From assembly GCA_947494145.1 (NCBI GenBank), contig CANLTZ010000009.1, positions 165,053-229,052 of the forward strand: a stretch of DNA of 64,000 nt. Reading direction: 5' to 3'. The stretch comes from an uncultured Jannaschia sp. (lineage in GTDB: Bacteria; Pseudomonadota; Alphaproteobacteria; Rhodobacterales; Rhodobacteraceae). Positions 61,412 through 64,000 of this stretch are shown here, piece after piece. Each line of letters starts with the position of its first letter. Position 1 is the stretch's first letter. Position numbers and translations under genes: made by a program. The notes beneath the pieces were generated by a model. The model searched no databases and was not told the DNA's origin. It worked only from the letters and a program-made list of their open reading frames with translations.

Positions 61412-63837
61412 GCGCGCAGTCTTTCGTTCTTGGCGTCCCAGAGGCAGGTGCTTGGCTGCACATTCGCCGCGCATGCCACACCGAAGACATCTACCGTCAG
61501 CGTGCCGCCCAACGCGTCCGCATCCACCATGGCCAGCGCGATGGCCGCGTCCACCCGGTGTCCATAGGCGGCGGAGGTCACTTCGCCCACCACACGCCCT
61601 CCGCCCCAGACGGGCGCCCCCACCGGCGCATCCATGTCCGAGCCTTCGACGATCAGTGACACCAGCTTGCGCGCAGGCGCCGCACCCGTCAGCGCGGCCT
61701 TGCCGGGGAAGTCGGCGTCCTTGCCCGTGGCCACGAACCGGCCAAGCCCCAACTCGGCGGCGGTGTAGTCGGGCGACAATTCCGCCTTCCACGCGGCATA
61801 TCCCTTTTCCAACCGCATGGCGTTGAGCGCGTACATCCCAAACGGCACGGCCCCCGCTGCATGCAATGCATCCCAGACCGGGGGCAGGGCGTCGGGGTTT
61901 GCGTGGATTTCCCAGCCCAGTTCCCCCGCGAAACTCACGCGCAGCAGGTCCACGCTTTGCCCGGCGACCACGGCCCGCTGATGCGACAACCAAGGCAGCG
62001 CCAAATCGCCTTCGGTCATGGGCTCAAGCACCGCGCGCGCCTCGGGCCCGGTGACCAGAAGCGTGGCGAAGTCCCGTGTCCGGTTCTCGATCGTGACGGA
62101 GCCGTCTTTCGGCAGCCGTTCCATCAACAGATCGCGGTCATGCCATTCGGCTCCGGCGGCGGTGATCAACTCGAACCCCTCGCCCATCCGTCGGACAGAG
62201 AATTCGGTGAGCACCCCGCCATCGTGGTCGCAGACATAGCCCAACGTCACGCGGCCTGGCCCGGGCAGGCGCCCCGCGATCATCCCGTCCAGCCAAGCGT
62301 CCGCCCCCGGGCCGTCCACCGCAAAGCGCGCAAAGCCCGTCAGGTCCAGCATCCCCACGCCGTCGCGCACGGCGCCCACCTCTTCGCGGATGCGGGCCTG
62401 CCAGGGGCCGTCGCGCCGCCAGGTCTGGGTCGCGCTCTCGGACGTGTCGTCGCCCGGCTTGGCGAACCAGGTCGCCCGCTCCCATCCGCCATAGGGGCCG
62501 AACTGCGCGCCCGCCTCCTTCAAGCGAGAATGAAGCGGGGTAAGCTTCCGGTCGCGCCCTGCGGGCCAAACGTGATGCGGGAAATGCATCGCAAATTCAT
62601 GGCCATAGGTCTCCATGGCCTTGTCGATGCAATATTGCCGGTCGGTGTAGTCGGTGAAACGGCGCGGGTCGACGGAGAAGCAATCCCATTCCGGGCGGCC
62701 CTTCGTGATCCAATCGGCCAGCACTTTGCCCGCGCCCCCCGCCTGGGCGATGCCGAAGGTGAAGGCCGTCGCCTCGAAGGCGTTCGGCACGCCAGGCATG
62801 GGCCCCAGCAGAGGCAGCCCGTCGGGCGCATAGGGGATGGGCCCGTTGATGACCTTGGACATCCCGGCCTCGCCCAGCTTTGGCACACGCGCCATGGCGT
62901 CTTCGATATAGAATTCCAGCCGGTCCAGATCGTCGGGGTAAAGCTGGAAGCTGAAATCGTCAGGCATCTCACCCTCACCCGTCCAATGGGCCTGGCAGTT
63001 CCGTTCATAGGGGCCGAGGTTATAGCCGGTCTTTTCCTGCCGCAGGTAATAGGACGTATCCACATCGCGCAGGATGGGCAGTTTTCCCCCGTTCTGCGCT
63101 GTCCATTCCCCGATTTCCGGGATTTCGTCGGTCAACATGTATTGATGGCTCATCACTGCCATGGGCACGGGGCGGCCGCCGAAGGGTTCGAACCATTCGC
63201 CCACGCGGCCCGCATAATAGCCCGCCGCGTTCACCACGATGTCGCAGGTGATTTCACCCTTTTCGTGTTCGACCACCCAACGCCCGTCTTCGCGGCGAAC
63301 ACCCTTGGCCGGGCAGAACCGCAAAATGCGCGCACCCGCATCCCGCGCACCCTTGGCAAAGGCTTGGGTCAGTTGCGACGGGTCGATATCGCCATCCACC
63401 GGGTCCCAAAGCGCGCCGGCCAGATCGTGGGTTTCGGTGAACGGATAGCTGGCCATGAGCGCGTCCAGATCCATCATTTCCAGAGCCATGTCGCGGCGAT
63501 GGCCCATGGCGCGGACCTTGGCGAATTCCGCCATCCGCCGGTCGTCGTGGGCCAGCCGCACCGCGCCCGAAACGTGGTAGTTGATCGGGTAATCCACCCG
63601 CTCTCCCAACTCCCGGTAGAGTGTGGTGGAATAGTGCTGGATGCTCATGATGGCCCAGTCGGTGGAAAATGTCGGGCAATTGCCCGCCGCATGCCAGGTG
63701 CTGCCCGCCGTCAATTCGTTCTTTTCGAGCAGGACGCAATCGGTCCACCCGGCTTCTGTCAGATGCCACAGGATCGAGGCGCCCACGGCGCCCCCGCCAA
63801 TCACCACGACCCGCGCGTCGGTGGGAAGCTCTGCCAT
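61408..63837 (-). CDS. FAD-dependent oxidoreductase with GcvT domain, paralogue
   Basis: 809-residue protein with the same architecture as the next gene: FAD domain VVVIGGGAVGASILWHLTEA, GSTWHAAGNC near residue 45, and a GcvT-like C-terminus with LDLTGFARFAVDGPGADAWL, VSFAGELGWEIHANP and GMYALNAMRLEKGYAAWKAE. It resembles the dimethylglycine/sarcosine dehydrogenase group, but the paralogues have clearly diverged, so they probably handle different N-methyl substrates or successive steps. AGAGGA precedes ATG 63837. The regulator upstream is in the same direction. Confidence 0.92.
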   Translation of the reverse strand: MAELPTDARVVVIGGGAVGASILWHLTEAGWTDCVLLEKNELTAGSTWHAAGNCPTFSTDWAIMSIQHYSTTLYRELGERVDYPINYHVSGAVRLAHDDRRMAEFAKVRAMGHRRDMALEMMDLDALMASYPFTETHDLAGALWDPVDGDIDPSQLTQAFAKGARDAGARILRFCPAKGVRREDGRWVVEHEKGEITCDIVVNAAGYYAGRVGEWFEPFGGRPVPMAVMSHQYMLTDEIPEIGEWTAQNGGKLPILRDVDTSYYLRQEKTGYNLGPYERNCQAHWTGEGEMPDDFSFQLYPDDLDRLEFYIEDAMARVPKLGEAGMSKVINGPIPYAPDGLPLLGPMPGVPNAFEATAFTFGIAQAGGAGKVLADWITKGRPEWDCFSVDPRRFTDYTDRQYCIDKAMETYGHEFAMHFPHHVWPAGRDRKLTPLHSRLKEAGAQFGPYGGWERATWFAKPGDDTSESATQTWRRDGPWQARIREEVGAVRDGVGMLDLTGFARFAVDGPGADAWLDGMIAGRLPGPGRVTLGYVCDHDGGVLTEFSVRRMGEGFELITAAGAEWHDRDLLMERLPKDGSVTIENRTRDFATLLVTGPEARAVLEPMTEGDLALPWLSHQRAVVAGQSVDLLRVSFAGELGWEIHANPDALPPVWDALHAAGAVPFGMYALNAMRLEKGYAAWKAELSPDYTAAELGLGRFVATGKDADFPGKAALTGAAPARKLVSLIVEGSDMDAPVGAPVWGGGRVVGEVTSAAYGHRVDAAIALAMVDADALGGTLTVDVFGVACAANVQPSTCLWDAKNERLRA

Positions 63838-63847
63838 ATCAGTCCTC

Positions 63848-64000
63848 TCAGTAAATGGGTGGGGAAATCACCCAGAGCGCCACTGCTGGCACGTCATAAG
63901 GGTTCGACCAGCGATAGGGCTCGTCCCGGATGCGGAAGCTGTCGCCAGGGCCAACGACATAGTCTTGACCCGAGATCGTCAGGTTCAGGCGGCCCGACAG
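63848..64000 (-). CDS. C-terminus of a cupin-domain (probably HTH-cupin) regulator, partial
   Basis: The last 50 residues of a protein that enters from the right edge. LNLTISGQDYVVGPGDSFRI and EPYRWSNP--VPAVALWVIS are the final strands of a cupin barrel (the PGD turn is typical), ending at TGA 63848-63850. HTH-cupin (XRE/MmgR-like) regulators with this ending are commonly found beside FAD/GcvT demethylases. The DNA-binding part lies outside the window, so the regulator reading is inference. The stop lies 10 bp from the start of the demethylase gene. Confidence 0.75.
   Translation of the reverse strand: MSGRLNLTISGQDYVVGPGDSFRIRDEPYRWSNPYDVPAVALWVISPPIY

Overview
The window looks like part of a chromosome of a marine-type alphaproteobacterium, most likely Rhodobacterales (Roseobacter/Rhodobacteraceae). 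The grounds are high GC, dense operons whose genes overlap by 1-4 bases, GTG/TTG starts, a homogentisate cluster of roseobacter type, tandem FAD/GcvT demethylases behind a cupin regulator, and four copies of a short intergenic element ending in a GGAGTAYTTTTGCCARGATGAAGG-like motif. I see no rRNA, tRNA, transposase, integrase, phage structural gene or CRISPR array. No species can be named.

Layout. 1-4008 (-): SbcC/D-like (YhaN/YhaO-like) DNA-repair pair; the ATPase runs off the left edge. 4288-5265 (-): a glycerophosphodiester phosphodiesterase. 5451-11145: homogentisate catabolism, with a divergent MarR regulator, hmgA, a fumarylacetoacetate-hydrolase-family protein, an MBL-fold protein lacking part of its metal site, a flavin monooxygenase and a DUF2783 peptide. 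11424-13775: two membrane-protein genes. 13857-22430 (-): an eight-gene, mostly overlapping operon that joins envelope/lipid enzymes (EEP phosphatase, CDP-alcohol phosphatidyltransferase, LTA-synthase-like sulfatase, flippase-like protein) to an ABC importer and a GT4 glycosyltransferase. 22528-23572: YceI and a small unknown. 23659-28491 (-): N-methyl/betaine catabolism (TMADH-like flavoprotein, enolase-superfamily enzyme, non-pyrrolysine MttB homologue).

28769-38876 (+): a five-gene unit with the content and order of E. coli yehI-yehL-yehM-yehP-yehQ (DUF4132, MoxR AAA+, DUF5682, VWA, SWIM zinc finger). 38947-39620 (-): a PIN/Phd toxin-antitoxin pair. 39717-53233: an accessory locus around a SARP-like regulator. 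To its left run a PAP2 protein with a 9-bp tandem repeat, a 67-residue unknown and a subtilase without a signal peptide. To its right run two strongly charge-segregated proteins, a gluzincin-type metallopeptidase, two large unknowns, a mini-LuxR regulator, and a second MoxR/VWA-like pair. This is my best candidate for an undescribed system. 53234-54027 is a gene-free leader with several inverted repeats, including a possible switch-like RNA. 54028-58894 (+): an envelope operon (OmpA protein, membrane coiled-coil protein, SBP-OmpA fusion, VWA lipoprotein, an unknown) followed by a Sel1 protein. 58967-64000 (-): two FAD/GcvT demethylase-type enzymes and the end of a cupin-domain protein.

How the parts fit. 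Three separate VWA-encoding operons, two of them with a MoxR ATPase, lie within about 22 kb, interleaved with proteases and a toxin-antitoxin pair. That suggests an accessory hot spot for ATPase-driven assembly or conflict systems. It is flanked by catabolic modules for aromatic compounds and methylated amines, which fit a marine heterotroph.
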